From PFJX01 sp963713085 (GTDB lineage: Bacteria > Pseudomonadota > Gammaproteobacteria > Burkholderiales > Thiobacillaceae), in contig CAVQKQ010000014.1 of the NCBI GenBank assembly GCA_963713085.1, positions 1 to 64,000 of the forward strand: a stretch of 64,000 bases of DNA, in the 5' to 3' direction. Position 1 is the stretch's first letter, and each line of letters begins with the position of its first letter. Of the stretch, positions 33,408 through 42,908 are shown piece by piece. The position numbers and the translations under genes were made by a program. Under the pieces are notes generated by a model, which was not told the DNA's origin, did not search any database, and saw only the letters and a program-made list of their open reading frames with translations.

Positions 33408-34247
33408 ATGAAGAAAGTATTACTCGCATTGCTCGGTCTGGGGATTCTGATGGGCGCCGTGTCGGTACAGGCGGGCCCGGAGGAAGACCGCCAGAAGGTT
33501 GTCAACTACTTCAAGGAAAAGTATCCCGACGTCAAGTTCGAGGATTACATCTACGGCGCGCTGGCGTTCGACCCGGACTCCATGGCCCAGTACAACTCCA
33601 TCATGGAGTTCCCCCCCTTCGTCGCCGTCATCGACCAGGGTAAGAAGATGTGGAATACGCCGTTCAAGAACGGCAAGACTTATGCCGACTGCCTGCCCAA
33701 TGGCGGCAAGATGATCGCCGGCGACTATCCCATGTTCGACGAGGCCAAGGGCAAGGTCATCACCCTGGAAGACGTCATCAACGACTGCCGCGTGGCCAAT
33801 GGCGAGGAAGCGTACAAGTATGGCGATTCCAAGACCTTCGCCGTGCTCGAAGCCTACATGCGCACTCTGTCCGACGGCATGAAGATGAATATCAAGGTGG
33901 ACGGCCCGGCGGCGTTGAAGGCCTACGAGGACGGCAAGAAGACCTATTACGCCCGCGCCGGCCAGCTCAACTTCTCCTGCGCCAACTGCCACGTCTACAA
34001 CGCCGGCAACCGCCTGCGCTCCGAGCTCCTGTCTCCCGGCCTCGGCCAGGCCACCCACTGGCCGGTGTTCCGGATGAAGGACGGCGGCGACCTGCCCATC
34101 ACCCTGCAGGACCGCTATAAGGGTTGCTTCAAGACCGTGCGCCATGTGCCGGACGAGCCGGGCAGCACGCGCTTCAACAACCTCGAGTACTTCCACGCCT
34201 ACATGAACAACGGGCTGGAGATGAAGGCCTCCGTCATCCGCAAGTAA
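33408..34247 (+). CDS. soxA: Sulfur oxidation c-type cytochrome SoxA (mono-haem type)
   Basis: A 279-residue exported cytochrome (signal peptide to about residue 22). One haem site CANCH is at 191-195. The N-terminal domain has only single Cys at 95 and 127, a pattern where the first haem of di-haem SoxA is absent and a disulfide can form. The active Cys240 is in YKGCFKTVR. With SoxX it conjugates thiosulfate to SoxY-Cys153. A terminator follows. Confidence 0.93.
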   Translation: MKKVLLALLGLGILMGAVSVQAGPEEDRQKVVNYFKEKYPDVKFEDYIYGALAFDPDSMAQYNSIMEFPPFVAVIDQGKKMWNTPFKNGKTYADCLPNGGKMIAGDYPMFDEAKGKVITLEDVINDCRVANGEEAYKYGDSKTFAVLEAYMRTLSDGMKMNIKVDGPAALKAYEDGKKTYYARAGQLNFSCANCHVYNAGNRLRSELLSPGLGQATHWPVFRMKDGGDLPITLQDRYKGCFKTVRHVPDEPGSTRFNNLEYFHAYMNNGLEMKASVIRK

Positions 34248-34275
34248 GACTCGCGGTACAGCAGGACCTCAAGAG

Positions 34276-34300
34276 ATCCGGGCCAAGTGCCCGGATTTTC
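34276..34300 (+). terminator. Terminator between soxA and soxB
   Basis: Stem ATCCGGGC/GCCCGGAT around CAAGT, followed by TTT. It lies 29 bp after the soxA stop and separates soxB from soxXYZA. Confidence 0.65.
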
Positions 34301-34423
34301 CATTCTGCGCCGGGTAAACCCGCGATTTACCTAGGGTTTGTGGGCCATAGTTACCATTTACCCGGCCGCCCATGCGGCCAAGAATGCGGCCTCGCACATT
34401 GCCAACCACAGGAGCACGAATCC

Positions 34424-36145
34424 ATGTCCATGAATCGCCGAGAATTTCTCCAGGTACTGGCGGCCGCCAGCGTGGCGGGCTTCGCCCTGGACAGCCGCCA
34501 GGCCCTGGCCGGCAACGTGCCCGCCGGCTACTACGACATCCCCGTGTTCGGCAACGTCTCGCTGATGCACATGACCGACTGCCACGCCCAGCTGAAGCCC
34601 ATCTACTTCCGGGAACCCAACGTCAACCTGGGCGTGGGCGCCGCGCTCGGCAAGGTCCCCCACCTGGTGGGCGAGCACCTGCTCAAGGCCTACCACATCC
34701 AGCCCGGCACCATCGATGCCCACGCCTTCACCTACCTCGACTTCAGCGAAGCGGCCCGCACCTACGGCAAGGTCGGCGGCTTCGCCCACCTCAAGACCCT
34801 GGTGGACAAGGTGCGCGCCTCCCGGCCCGGCTCCCTGCTGCTCGACGGCGGCGACACCTGGCAGGGCTCCGCCACCGCCCTGTGGACCAACGCCCAGGAC
34901 ATGGTGGACGCCAGCATCGCCCTGGGCGTCAACGTCATGACCCCCCACTGGGAGATGACCTACGGCGCCGACCGGGTCCAGGAGATCGTCAACGGCGACT
35001 TCAAGAAGGCCGGCGTCGACTTCGTCGCCCAGAACGTCGTCACCAACGACTTCGGCGACCAGGTGTTCAAGCCTTACGTCATGAAGCACATCAACGGCGT
35101 CCAGGTCGCCATCATCGGCCAGGCCTTCCCCTACACCCCCATCGCCAACCCGCGCTACATGGTGCCCGACTGGAGCTTCGGGATCCGCGACGACAACATG
35201 CAGAAATGGGTCGACGACGCCCGCGCCAAGGGCGCCAAGGTGGTGGTGGTGCTGTCCCACAACGGCATGGACGTGGACCTCAAGATGGCCAGCCGGGTCA
35301 CCGGCATCGACGCCATCTTCGGCGGCCACACCCACGACGGCGTGCCCCAGCCGGTGCAGGTCAGGAACGCCAAGGGCATGACCCTGGTCACCAATGCCGG
35401 CTCCAACGGCAAGTTCCTGGGGGTCATGGACTTCGACGTCCGGGACGGCCGGATCAAGGGCTGGAAGTACCGCCTGATGCCGGTGTTCTCCAACCTGCTG
35501 CCGGCCGACAAGCAGATGGACGCCCTGATCACCAAGATCCGCGCCCCGTTCGAGTCCAAGCTCAACGAGAAGCTGGCGGTGACCGAGGACCTGCTCTACC
35601 GGCGCGGCAACTTCAACGGCACCTACGACCAGATGATCTGCGACGCCCTGATGAAGGTGAAGGGGGCCGACGCCGCCTTCTCGCCGGGCTTCCGCTGGGG
35701 CACCAGCCTGTTGCCGGGGGACGAGATCACCATGGAGAAGCTGATGGACCAGGTGGCGATCACCTACAACGCCACCACCCTGAACACCATGACGGGGGAG
35801 ACCATCAAGACCATCATGGAGGATGTCTGCGACAACCTGTTCAACGCCGACCCTTATTACCAGCAGGGTGGGGACATGGTGCGGGTGGGGGGCATCCGGT
35901 ACTCGGTGACCCCCAACAACGGCATCGGCAAGCGGATCGGCGACATGACCCTGAACGGCAAGGCGGTGGACCCCGCCAGAAAGTACAAGGTCGCCGGCTG
36001 GGCGCCGGTGGGCGAGGGCGTCAAGGGCGCGCCGATCTGGGAGGTGGTGGCCGAGTACCTGCGCGACGTGAAGGTGGTCAGGCAGGTCAAGCTCAACCAG
36101 CCCAAGGTCATCGGCATGGGTAGCAACCCGGGGATGGTGCTGTAA
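34424..36145 (+). CDS. soxB: Thiosulfohydrolase SoxB
   Basis: A 573-residue metallophosphatase-like enzyme that releases sulfate from SoxY-bound S-thiosulfonate. Tat signal MSMNRREFLQVLAAAS; metal-site motifs LMHMTDCHAQLKP, LLDGGDTWQGS, PHWEMTYG, LSHNGMDVD and FGGHTHDG; a 5'-nucleotidase-type C-terminal domain follows. The start at ATG 34424 has AGGAG 9 nt upstream; ATG 34430 is possible. It is 176 bp from soxA with a terminator between, so it likely has its own promoter. No soxCD follows. Confidence 0.95.
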   Translation: MSMNRREFLQVLAAASVAGFALDSRQALAGNVPAGYYDIPVFGNVSLMHMTDCHAQLKPIYFREPNVNLGVGAALGKVPHLVGEHLLKAYHIQPGTIDAHAFTYLDFSEAARTYGKVGGFAHLKTLVDKVRASRPGSLLLDGGDTWQGSATALWTNAQDMVDASIALGVNVMTPHWEMTYGADRVQEIVNGDFKKAGVDFVAQNVVTNDFGDQVFKPYVMKHINGVQVAIIGQAFPYTPIANPRYMVPDWSFGIRDDNMQKWVDDARAKGAKVVVVLSHNGMDVDLKMASRVTGIDAIFGGHTHDGVPQPVQVRNAKGMTLVTNAGSNGKFLGVMDFDVRDGRIKGWKYRLMPVFSNLLPADKQMDALITKIRAPFESKLNEKLAVTEDLLYRRGNFNGTYDQMICDALMKVKGADAAFSPGFRWGTSLLPGDEITMEKLMDQVAITYNATTLNTMTGETIKTIMEDVCDNLFNADPYYQQGGDMVRVGGIRYSVTPNNGIGKRIGDMTLNGKAVDPARKYKVAGWAPVGEGVKGAPIWEVVAEYLRDVKVVRQVKLNQPKVIGMGSNPGMVL

Positions 36146-36178
36146 GGCAGTTCGTCCTTCGGAAATGACCCTGGTTGC

Positions 36179-36197
36179 GGGCCCGCGAAAGCGGGCT
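36179..36197. terminator. Weak hairpin between convergent soxB and batD
   Basis: GCCCGC-GAAA-GCGGGC, a 6-bp GC-rich stem with a stable GAAA loop, in the 61 bp between two convergent genes. No T-run, so it is a weak candidate. Confidence 0.4.
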
Positions 36198-36206
36198 CGT
36201 CTCATT

Positions 36207-37688
36207 TCAGCGGGCGTTTCCGGTGGGCCTATGCTGCCATCTCCTTCCCGCCAGCCAGATCCACCAGGGCCTGCGTCGCCGGCAGCAGTTCAGGACCTTT
36301 ACGGCTTGGTCGCGCAAGACATCGAGATCGTGGGTACCTTGGCCAAAGGCCGCCCGCTCCAGTTCGACGACGAGTTGCTTCAGTCCTGGGCATCGGCCTT
36401 GCGCAGTCAGGTGTTTCGCCCAGATGCCCAGCGTGGCAGGGAAGGTAGGATGAGTGTCGGGGGAAAAGAGACGCACATTGCGCAGCAAGTCCGCAAGGGA
36501 ATCCGAACCGGCAATCGCGGCCAGCCGGCGCCGCCGGGCGCTCATCAGGACAGCTTGTCGCGCCACGGCCGTAAGGGCCGCCGCGCCCAGCGCGATACCC
36601 AGCAATCCGGCCAGCCAGCGCAGCGCCGTCTCCCGCGCGGGATCGACCACTTTCACCGTACCCCCAGGGAGATTTGCATATTCCAGGCGGCCGCTGGTCG
36701 GGTCGAACCAGGGCAGGGTGAGGTCCGGCAATACCAGCGGACCTCTGGCGCGGGGCAGGGGGTAGAGCGTGATGGCCAGATGTGTTTGGGGCGAGAGGGG
36801 ATCGCCGGGCAGGTTTTCCACCGTCGGCGCGTAGGCGCCCGCCGGTGACGGGCCATGGATTTGCGGGGCCAGGAGCGCCTTGACGCCATCCACGCTCAAG
36901 CCGCCGGTGAGGCGGAAACGCCAGGCCAGGGGGCGATCCACCGGCCAGGTGGCGGGAAGCGGCTCCGAATCGACCCGGGGCGCGCCGATAGGCACCGGCA
37001 AGGGCAGCCAGTCGGGTACCGGCTTCACGGATAGATGGGCCGCCGGAGCAGGATAGCGCAACTGGCGGCCGAATTTGCCCGCTTCCAGCATGGGCAGGGT
37101 CAGCGTCACGTCGCCTGCACGGGTCGGGATGAATGCCCAATGCCAGCGATGGGCGGTGCAGCGGAAGCCGCCTTGCTCCGATTCCCGCTGCTCTTCTCCC
37201 AGTGGACGTATCCGCAGGCTGGCGCTGCCCGGCAACACGGGCCGCCGCCATTGCAGGCTGCCGTCATCGCAGGCCTCCAGGGTGAAGCGGGTGGGCTGGC
37301 GCAGGTAGGGGCTGGCCGGATCGGCTTCCACCCGGAACCAGACTTGAGGTGTCTCGGCGGAGGCCGCAGTCACGGTGACCTGGCCGGGACGGCTATGGAT
37401 CTTGCCAAGGTTCAGGGCGGGCAGTTTCAAGCGGCCGGTATGCAGGGGATAGAGCGTGACCTGCAGGGTCTCCCGCTCGCCCGAGCGGTTGAGGGTGGAA
37501 CCCTGGATATGGAAATCCCGTACCAGGGGCGCGAGATCGATCCCGTCCAGGCCTTCGCCGGTCAGGGTCAGGGTCAAAGCCTCGCCCAGGGCCAGTCGGG
37601 ACGGCTCCAGGCGGGCGCCCGTGGCCCACGCCGGTGCGGCGGCCAGCAGCAGGCCGGCCAGGAGCGGGATGTCAAGCGGCCTCACCAT
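36207..37688 (-). CDS. batD: BatD-like protein (oxygen-tolerance family)
   Basis: A 493-residue exported or membrane-anchored protein: signal peptide (MVRPLDIPLLAGLLLAAAPAWA), a series of beta domains (SRLALGEALTLTLTGEGLDGIDLAPL), one transmembrane helix near residue 360 (ALRWLAGLLGIALGAAALTAVA) and a cytoplasmic helical tail. BatD is part of Bat operons linked to stress tolerance; its biochemical role is not known. Last gene of the moxR-bat run; its start overlaps the batB/C stop by 7 bp. Confidence 0.85.
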   Translation of the reverse strand: MVRPLDIPLLAGLLLAAAPAWATGARLEPSRLALGEALTLTLTGEGLDGIDLAPLVRDFHIQGSTLNRSGERETLQVTLYPLHTGRLKLPALNLGKIHSRPGQVTVTAASAETPQVWFRVEADPASPYLRQPTRFTLEACDDGSLQWRRPVLPGSASLRIRPLGEEQRESEQGGFRCTAHRWHWAFIPTRAGDVTLTLPMLEAGKFGRQLRYPAPAAHLSVKPVPDWLPLPVPIGAPRVDSEPLPATWPVDRPLAWRFRLTGGLSVDGVKALLAPQIHGPSPAGAYAPTVENLPGDPLSPQTHLAITLYPLPRARGPLVLPDLTLPWFDPTSGRLEYANLPGGTVKVVDPARETALRWLAGLLGIALGAAALTAVARQAVLMSARRRRLAAIAGSDSLADLLRNVRLFSPDTHPTFPATLGIWAKHLTAQGRCPGLKQLVVELERAAFGQGTHDLDVLRDQAVKVLNCCRRRRPWWIWLAGRRWQHRPTGNAR

Positions 37689-39427
37689 GGCGCCACGTTC
37701 CCGCCGTCCGACGGCGTGGGGCTTTGATCCTGGTGCATCATGGCCTTGAGCATCTGCCTGGGCCGATCCCCCAGCAATTCCAGCTTCTTCAAGCCGGATC
37801 GCAGCCGGCCATCATCCGCGCCCACGCCGCTGCCGCCGGACCGGGTGCCCCGCAGGCTTGCCCCGTTGGCCTTGCCGCTGTCCGCCATGACGCCGGCGGG
37901 TTGATCCTCGAAGCCTTGATCGGTGGTGGGGGCGTCCCAGTCCAGGTTCACCTCTCCCTCGGCGATGGACCCGCGTCTGCCGCGCAGGTCGCTCTTGAAC
38001 GGCGTGGCACCACCGCCATGCCGTGCCAGGGTGATGCGGGTTTGCGCCAGGTTGGCCAGGGCATGGGCGTCCCGTGGCCGGTCCAGCAATACCGCCTGGA
38101 AGGCCTCGGCGGCGCCGCGCCATCGGCCCAGGCCGTAGAGGGCATTGCCCAAGTTGTAGAGGGCGTCGGCGCGCTGCCGCGGTGTGCGGGCCAGGAGCAG
38201 GGCGGTGCTGAACTGGTTGGCGGCGGCACGGTAGTCGTTGAGGCGCCAGGCCGCCGCGCCGGCGCCGAAATGCCCGGCGTAGCCCCCTTGCCGCAGGTAG
38301 AGGGTTTGCGCCTCGGCGTAATGGCCGGCCTGGTAGGCCAGGGCGGGGGAGGCGAACGGCTCCGCCCGGGCATCCGTGACGGGGGCGAGCAGGGCCAGCA
38401 CCAGCAGGGCGGGGGCGGCCGCGGGCCATTCGCAGAACAGGAACAGGGCCAGGGCCGGAGCCAGAAACCAGGGAAACAGCTCCCGCCATGCCCGGGCCCG
38501 GTCGGGGGTGGGGGTGTCGCCGGGCACCAGGGCCAGGCCGTGATCGTAGAGGTCGCTCCAGTCGCCGTCCCCGTCCCTGGCCAGGGCGAAGCGTCCGCCG
38601 GTGCGTCGCGCCAGGTCCTGGTAGGGACCGGGTTCCATGCGGCTGAGTACCTGGACGCCATCCCGCTCCGCAAAGCCCCCCTCCGGCAGGGGGATGGGGA
38701 CGCCACCCGGGCCGCCGACCCCCAGTATGAAGAGGGGGATGCCCTGCTTGCGAAGAAGTGCTCCCGCCGTATCCAGCGCCGCCGCGCCGGGGCCGGAAAG
38801 ACTGTCCGCTTCGGCATCCGTGACCAGGAGCACGGCCCCGGAGTGGCCCACCTCGGCCAGGCGACGGGCCGCCAGATACAGCCCTGATGCAGGCCGGGTG
38901 CCGGGCAACTCGATCAGGGCCGGATCGGCGTTGTCCAAGGCGCGCCGCACCAGGGCGATATCGTCGCTGGGGGGGAGCAGGACCCCGGCCTGGCCGGCGA
39001 AGACGATGAGGCCCACCCGTTCCCCCCGCAGCCGTCCAAGCAGATCGGCGAGTTCCAGCCTGGCCCGTTCCAGGCGGGTCGGCGCGATATCGGTCGCGGC
39101 CATGGAGGCGGAGACGTCGAGCACCACGTAGAGGGTCATGGCGTGGCGCGGCGCGCTCTCCAGACTCGGGTCCAGATTGATGGGGAGGCGGGGGCCGGCG
39201 GCGGCGAGCGCCAGGAGCAGCCAGGCTAGTCCGTTGGCCGCCTTGCGCAGACGGCTGTCCCGCGTCCGGGGCGCGGCCGAGGCCGCCCAGGGCAGCAGGT
39301 GGGGGTCGGCGTAGCGCTCCAGGCGCCGGTGGCGGCGCCGGGCCAGCCACCAGAACAGGACGGGCTGCAGGGCCAGCAGGCCCCACCAGGGGGCGCGCCA
39401 GTCGATCCGAAGCAACGCGTCCATCAT
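37682..39427 (-). CDS. BatB/BatC fusion: VWA domain and TPR protein
   Basis: A 581-residue membrane protein. Two N-terminal helices frame a von Willebrand A domain with MIDAS DVSASM, a third helix follows, then TPR-like repeats (QRADALYNLGNALYGLGRWRGAAEAF) and a low-complexity C-terminus. The VWA part matches BatB and the TPR part BatC. The start at ATG 39427 overlaps the batA stop; an upstream extension is not protein-like. Confidence 0.85.
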   Translation of the reverse strand: MMDALLRIDWRAPWWGLLALQPVLFWWLARRRHRRLERYADPHLLPWAASAAPRTRDSRLRKAANGLAWLLLALAAAGPRLPINLDPSLESAPRHAMTLYVVLDVSASMAATDIAPTRLERARLELADLLGRLRGERVGLIVFAGQAGVLLPPSDDIALVRRALDNADPALIELPGTRPASGLYLAARRLAEVGHSGAVLLVTDAEADSLSGPGAAALDTAGALLRKQGIPLFILGVGGPGGVPIPLPEGGFAERDGVQVLSRMEPGPYQDLARRTGGRFALARDGDGDWSDLYDHGLALVPGDTPTPDRARAWRELFPWFLAPALALFLFCEWPAAAPALLVLALLAPVTDARAEPFASPALAYQAGHYAEAQTLYLRQGGYAGHFGAGAAAWRLNDYRAAANQFSTALLLARTPRQRADALYNLGNALYGLGRWRGAAEAFQAVLLDRPRDAHALANLAQTRITLARHGGGATPFKSDLRGRRGSIAEGEVNLDWDAPTTDQGFEDQPAGVMADSGKANGASLRGTRSGGSGVGADDGRLRSGLKKLELLGDRPRQMLKAMMHQDQSPTPSDGGNVAPW

Positions 39428-40410
39428 GGCGCCGGTTCCCGGGTGGCGGGCCGCGGCCAGGCGGGCGCCAAGTGGGCCAGCGTCAGGCTGGCCGCCGCCA
39501 GGGCCAGGGCCAGCCAGTACCATTCCCGGGTCTGGCGGAAGCGCGCCGGACGGGGCAGGGTGGCCTCCAGGCGGCCGATATCGGCGATGACCTGGCGGGC
39601 ATCCGCCGTGCCCTTGATGACCCAGTGCCGGCCGCCGGTGAGGCGGGAAATATCCGCCAGGTCGGGCTGGGGCTCGGCCTCGGGCGCGGGATTCCGGCGC
39701 CCCGCCGCGAACAGGTCGCTGCCGATCTGCACGGTATGGACGGCGACACCCGACGCCCGGGCCACGGCCACGGCCTCCGCCGGGGTGAGGTCGCCGCTGT
39801 TGGAAGGCTCGCCGTCGCTCACCAGGATGACGGCGGGGCGCAATCTGCCTTGCCGGACCTGTCTCACCGCCAGGCCCAGGGCATCTCCCAGGGCGGTATT
39901 GTCGCCGGCCATCCCCACCTGGATGCGGCGCAACTGGGCGATGGCGTGTTCATGGTCGAAGGTGGGGGGCGTCAGGCTGGCTGCGCTGGTGCCGAAGGCG
40001 ATGACGCCGAAGCGGTCCCCGGCCCGGGCCTGGATGAAGCGGCCCATCACGCTCTTCAACACGGCCATGCGGTCGGCCTTTTGGCCGGCCATTTCGAAGT
40101 CGTCGATGCTCATGGTCCGTGAGGTGTCGATCACCAGCATGATGTCCCGGCCTTCCGGCGGCGGCGTGATCCAGTCGCCCACCTGGCGCGGCTGTGCCAG
40201 TGCCAGGACCAGGAGCGCCCATCCCAGTCCGGTCATCAGCCAGGGGAGGCGGGAGCCGAGCGGTCCGGGGCCGGAGCCGGCAGCTTCCAGGTTGGGGTGG
40301 ATCAGGACCCGGGTTTGCCCGCTCGGTTGCCGGCGCCGCCCGCGGGGCCACAGGATCCAGGCCATCACCAGGGGCAGCAGTGCCAGCCAGAGGGGGGCGG
40401 CCAGTTCCAT
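39424..40410 (-). CDS. batA: BatA-like VWA-domain membrane protein
   Basis: A 328-residue protein: N-terminal membrane helices (BatA_N-like), a VWA domain with the MIDAS motif DTSRTMS near residue 96, RAGDRFGVIAFGTSAA and LVSDGEPSNSG, and a C-terminal helix. VWA domains bind metal and partner proteins; Bat complexes are thought to act with MoxR ATPases as chaperones. Coupled to both neighbours by overlapping start/stop codons. Confidence 0.87.
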   Translation of the reverse strand: MELAAPLWLALLPLVMAWILWPRGRRRQPSGQTRVLIHPNLEAAGSGPGPLGSRLPWLMTGLGWALLVLALAQPRQVGDWITPPPEGRDIMLVIDTSRTMSIDDFEMAGQKADRMAVLKSVMGRFIQARAGDRFGVIAFGTSAASLTPPTFDHEHAIAQLRRIQVGMAGDNTALGDALGLAVRQVRQGRLRPAVILVSDGEPSNSGDLTPAEAVAVARASGVAVHTVQIGSDLFAAGRRNPAPEAEPQPDLADISRLTGGRHWVIKGTADARQVIADIGRLEATLPRPARFRQTREWYWLALALAAASLTLAHLAPAWPRPATREPAP

Positions 40411-40829
40411 CAGCGTCTCAACAGGTCGGCAGCCTGCTGGCAGAGGTGGGCGAAGCGGTCTGCGTGCTCCGGGGCGGGCGGGGTGAATCGCAGGTGGTCA
40501 AGATCCCGGATCCAGTCCGACCAGGCGTCGCCATCCTGCCCGGGCGGGCAGCGCCGGGCATCCAGGCGTGCCAGGCCGTGCCGGCGGGCAACCAGGAGCG
40601 CCAATTCACGCCCCAGGCCGGACCAGTCCGGCGTGGCGCTACGGCCCAGCCATTCCAGCCGCGCCAATTGGCGCAAGGGTGCCAGCCGGTACCAGCGCCA
40701 CAGGCCGAGGCCGACCACCGGGCCCGCCAGCAACATCGCCCAGAGCGGAATCCGGTGGTCCGCCGGTTCCTCGGCCGCGGGCGGCGGCGGAGGAATGATG
40801 TCATCCAGTTCCCGGTGCGGGTCAGGCAT
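40410..40829 (-). CDS. DUF4381-family membrane protein
   Basis: A 139-residue protein with one N-terminal transmembrane helix (IPLWAMLLAGPVVGLGLWRWY) after a Pro-rich start (DIIPPPPPAAEEP), then a helical cytoplasmic part. DUF4381 genes are a usual member of MoxR/Bat operons, between the DUF58 gene and batA as here. Function unknown. Confidence 0.8.
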   Translation of the reverse strand: MPDPHRELDDIIPPPPPAAEEPADHRIPLWAMLLAGPVVGLGLWRWYRLAPLRQLARLEWLGRSATPDWSGLGRELALLVARRHGLARLDARRCPPGQDGDAWSDWIRDLDHLRFTPPAPEHADRFAHLCQQAADLLRR

Positions 40830-40837
40830 GGATCCGC

Positions 40838-41839
40838 TCAGGCATGGGGGGCCAGCAGGGCGGACAGGTCGTCCACCTCGCCGCCGATGACCAGATGGGC
40901 CACGCCGGCCCGCGCCAGGGCGTCGGCTTGCGCCTGATGATGGCGCCGGAAGGCGTCCCCATGGGCTTGGCGAACGGCGCCCCGGCCGGTATCCACCTGG
41001 ACTTGCCGGGCCATGGCCAGGTCGTGGAACCGGGCCTTGCCCACGTCGGGCAGGGCCCGTTCCGCCGGATCCAGGATCTGCACCGCCAGCATATCCAGCC
41101 GTTCCGCCAGACGGGCCAGGACAGGTTCGTGGATCGGCGTCAGCCAGGAATAATCGCTGATCAGGACCAGGCGGGCGCCCCGCGGCAGGCCGCTGTCCAG
41201 GCGGATCAGCCGATCCAGGTCCTGGAGCGGCGCGGTGCGCCGCAGTTCCTCCGGCGGGGGACAGGCCGTGGCGGCCGCATCGGCAAGGGCCAGGGCGCCG
41301 CCGCGACCATGCCTTGGCGGCAGATCCAGATCGGTATCGTCCCAGAGGGTGCCGCCCACGGCGGCGTTGCGCCGGGCCGCGGCGAAGGCCAGCAGGATGG
41401 CGACTCGGGCCGCCTGGGCGGCCTTGAGCCGCCGCCGGGTGCCGAAACGCAGGCTCGCGCCCCGGTCCACCACCAGGTGCAGCATGGGCTGGCGTTCCTC
41501 CCGGTAGATCTTGAGATAGGGGCGGTCGGCCCGGGCGGTGGTGCGCCAGTCCATGTCGCGGATGTCGTCGCCGGGGGCGTAGGGTCGGGATTCCTCGTAA
41601 TCCAGGCCGCGTCCCAGCCAGGCCGAGGGCCAGTCGCCGGCATGATGGTCGTGGACCTCCCGTTGCCGGGGACCGGCGGCCAGCAGGCCGGCCTGCAGTG
41701 CCAGCCGGCGGATTTCTTCGGGGCCGAGCAGGGGCTGGTGCGGGGCCTGGAGCGTGTCATCCGGGTCGATGCGGATCGCCTCGAGCCAAGCCCGGAGCCG
41801 GTCCCGCAATGGCCGGACTGTTTGCCCGATCCGATTCAC
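40838..41839 (-). CDS. DUF58-domain protein (Bat operon)
   Basis: A 333-residue protein starting at GTG 41839, overlapping the moxR stop (GTGA). The DUF58 core is RPYAPGDDIRDMDWRTTARADRPYLKIY followed by a VWA-like part (MLHLVVDRGASLRFG). No signal peptide. DUF58 proteins accompany MoxR ATPases and probably adapt them to the VWA membrane proteins. Confidence 0.87.
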   Translation of the reverse strand: MNRIGQTVRPLRDRLRAWLEAIRIDPDDTLQAPHQPLLGPEEIRRLALQAGLLAAGPRQREVHDHHAGDWPSAWLGRGLDYEESRPYAPGDDIRDMDWRTTARADRPYLKIYREERQPMLHLVVDRGASLRFGTRRRLKAAQAARVAILLAFAAARRNAAVGGTLWDDTDLDLPPRHGRGGALALADAAATACPPPEELRRTAPLQDLDRLIRLDSGLPRGARLVLISDYSWLTPIHEPVLARLAERLDMLAVQILDPAERALPDVGKARFHDLAMARQVQVDTGRGAVRQAHGDAFRRHHQAQADALARAGVAHLVIGGEVDDLSALLAPHA

Positions 41840-42798
41840 GGCGCCGGCACCGCGTCCAGCAAACCGGCGATGAGGCCGTCCCGGTCCAGCCCCTTCAGGC
41901 GCGCCTCCAGGCTCAGGATGATGCGGTGGCGCAGGCAGTCCGGGGCGATTTCCCGGATGTCGTCCGGGGTGACGAAGTCCCGCCCGCGCAGGTAGGCCAG
42001 GGCCGCCGATGCCCGGGCCAGGGCCAGGGCGGCGCGGGGACTTGCGCCCACCTCCACCATGGCGGCCCATTCCTCCCGCAGGGCGCCGGGGTCGCGGCTG
42101 GCCCGCACCAGGGCGACCAGGTATTCCTCCAGCGAGGGGGCGATATGCACGCGCCGGACCTCCTCCCGGGCCGCCAGGGCCGTGGCCACGTCCAGCACCG
42201 CCGGGATGGGCGCCTGGCCCCAGGCATCGCCATGGTCCCGGTCCCGGCGCATGATCTCCAGCTCCTCGTCGGCGTCCGGGTAATCCAGGGTCACATGCAG
42301 CAGGAAGCGGTCCAGCTGGGCCTCGGGCAAGGGATAGGTGCCGGCCTGTTCCAGGGGGTTCTGGGTGGCCATGACCATGAACAGGTCGGGCAGCCGGCGG
42401 GTGCTGTTGCCCACCGTGATCTGGTGCTCCTGCATGGCCTCAAGCAGGGCGGACTGGACCTTGGCCGGGGCCCGGTTGATCTCGTCGGCCAGGATCATCT
42501 CGTGGAACAGCGGCCCCTCGGCGAACTGGAAGATGCCCTCCTGGGGACGGTAGATGTCGGTGCCGGTCAGGTCGCCGGGCAGCAGGTCGGGGGTGAACTG
42601 GATGCGCCGGAATCCGGCGGCGATCCCCGCCGCCAGGGTCTTGACGGCGGTGGTCTTGGCCAGGCCGGGCAGGCCTTCCACCAGGACGTGGCCGCCCGCC
42701 AGCAGGCCGATCACCAGGCGGTCCAGCAGCTTTGCCTGGCCGACGATGACCGTTTCAAGGGCATGGCGGAGTTCCAGAATGGCGCTTTGGTTAGGCAT
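41836..42798 (-). CDS. MoxR-family AAA+ ATPase
   Basis: A 320-residue AAA+ ATPase: Walker A GLPGLAKTT, ILADEINRAPAKVQSALLEAMQE with Walker B, and MATQNPLEQAGTYPLPEAQLDRFLLH. MoxR proteins act as chaperones for complex assembly with VWA partners, several of which follow. I prefer ATG 42798; a GTG at 42825 would add nine residues. First gene of the operon. Confidence 0.9.
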   Translation of the reverse strand: MPNQSAILELRHALETVIVGQAKLLDRLVIGLLAGGHVLVEGLPGLAKTTAVKTLAAGIAAGFRRIQFTPDLLPGDLTGTDIYRPQEGIFQFAEGPLFHEMILADEINRAPAKVQSALLEAMQEHQITVGNSTRRLPDLFMVMATQNPLEQAGTYPLPEAQLDRFLLHVTLDYPDADEELEIMRRDRDHGDAWGQAPIPAVLDVATALAAREEVRRVHIAPSLEEYLVALVRASRDPGALREEWAAMVEVGASPRAALALARASAALAYLRGRDFVTPDDIREIAPDCLRHRIILSLEARLKGLDRDGLIAGLLDAVPAP

Positions 42799-42908
42799 GG
42801 TTTCGGACTCGGGCGATGAACCCACGAACGTTATGCCCGTACGGCGATGGCAAGCAATGGTGAATTGGACCTAGCGGTTATCATCCGGCCCTACTGGAGG
42901 GCGTATAC

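Noticed and set aside
33408..34247. Missing second haem of SoxA as a mutation
   Set aside because: Mono-haem SoxA is a known normal type; the remaining Cys pair fits a disulfide.
34358..36205. Long 615-codon open frame antisense to soxB
   Set aside because: High GC makes the opposite strand open; the sequence is Val/Gly/His-rich with no family match, and soxB on the plus strand is unmistakable.
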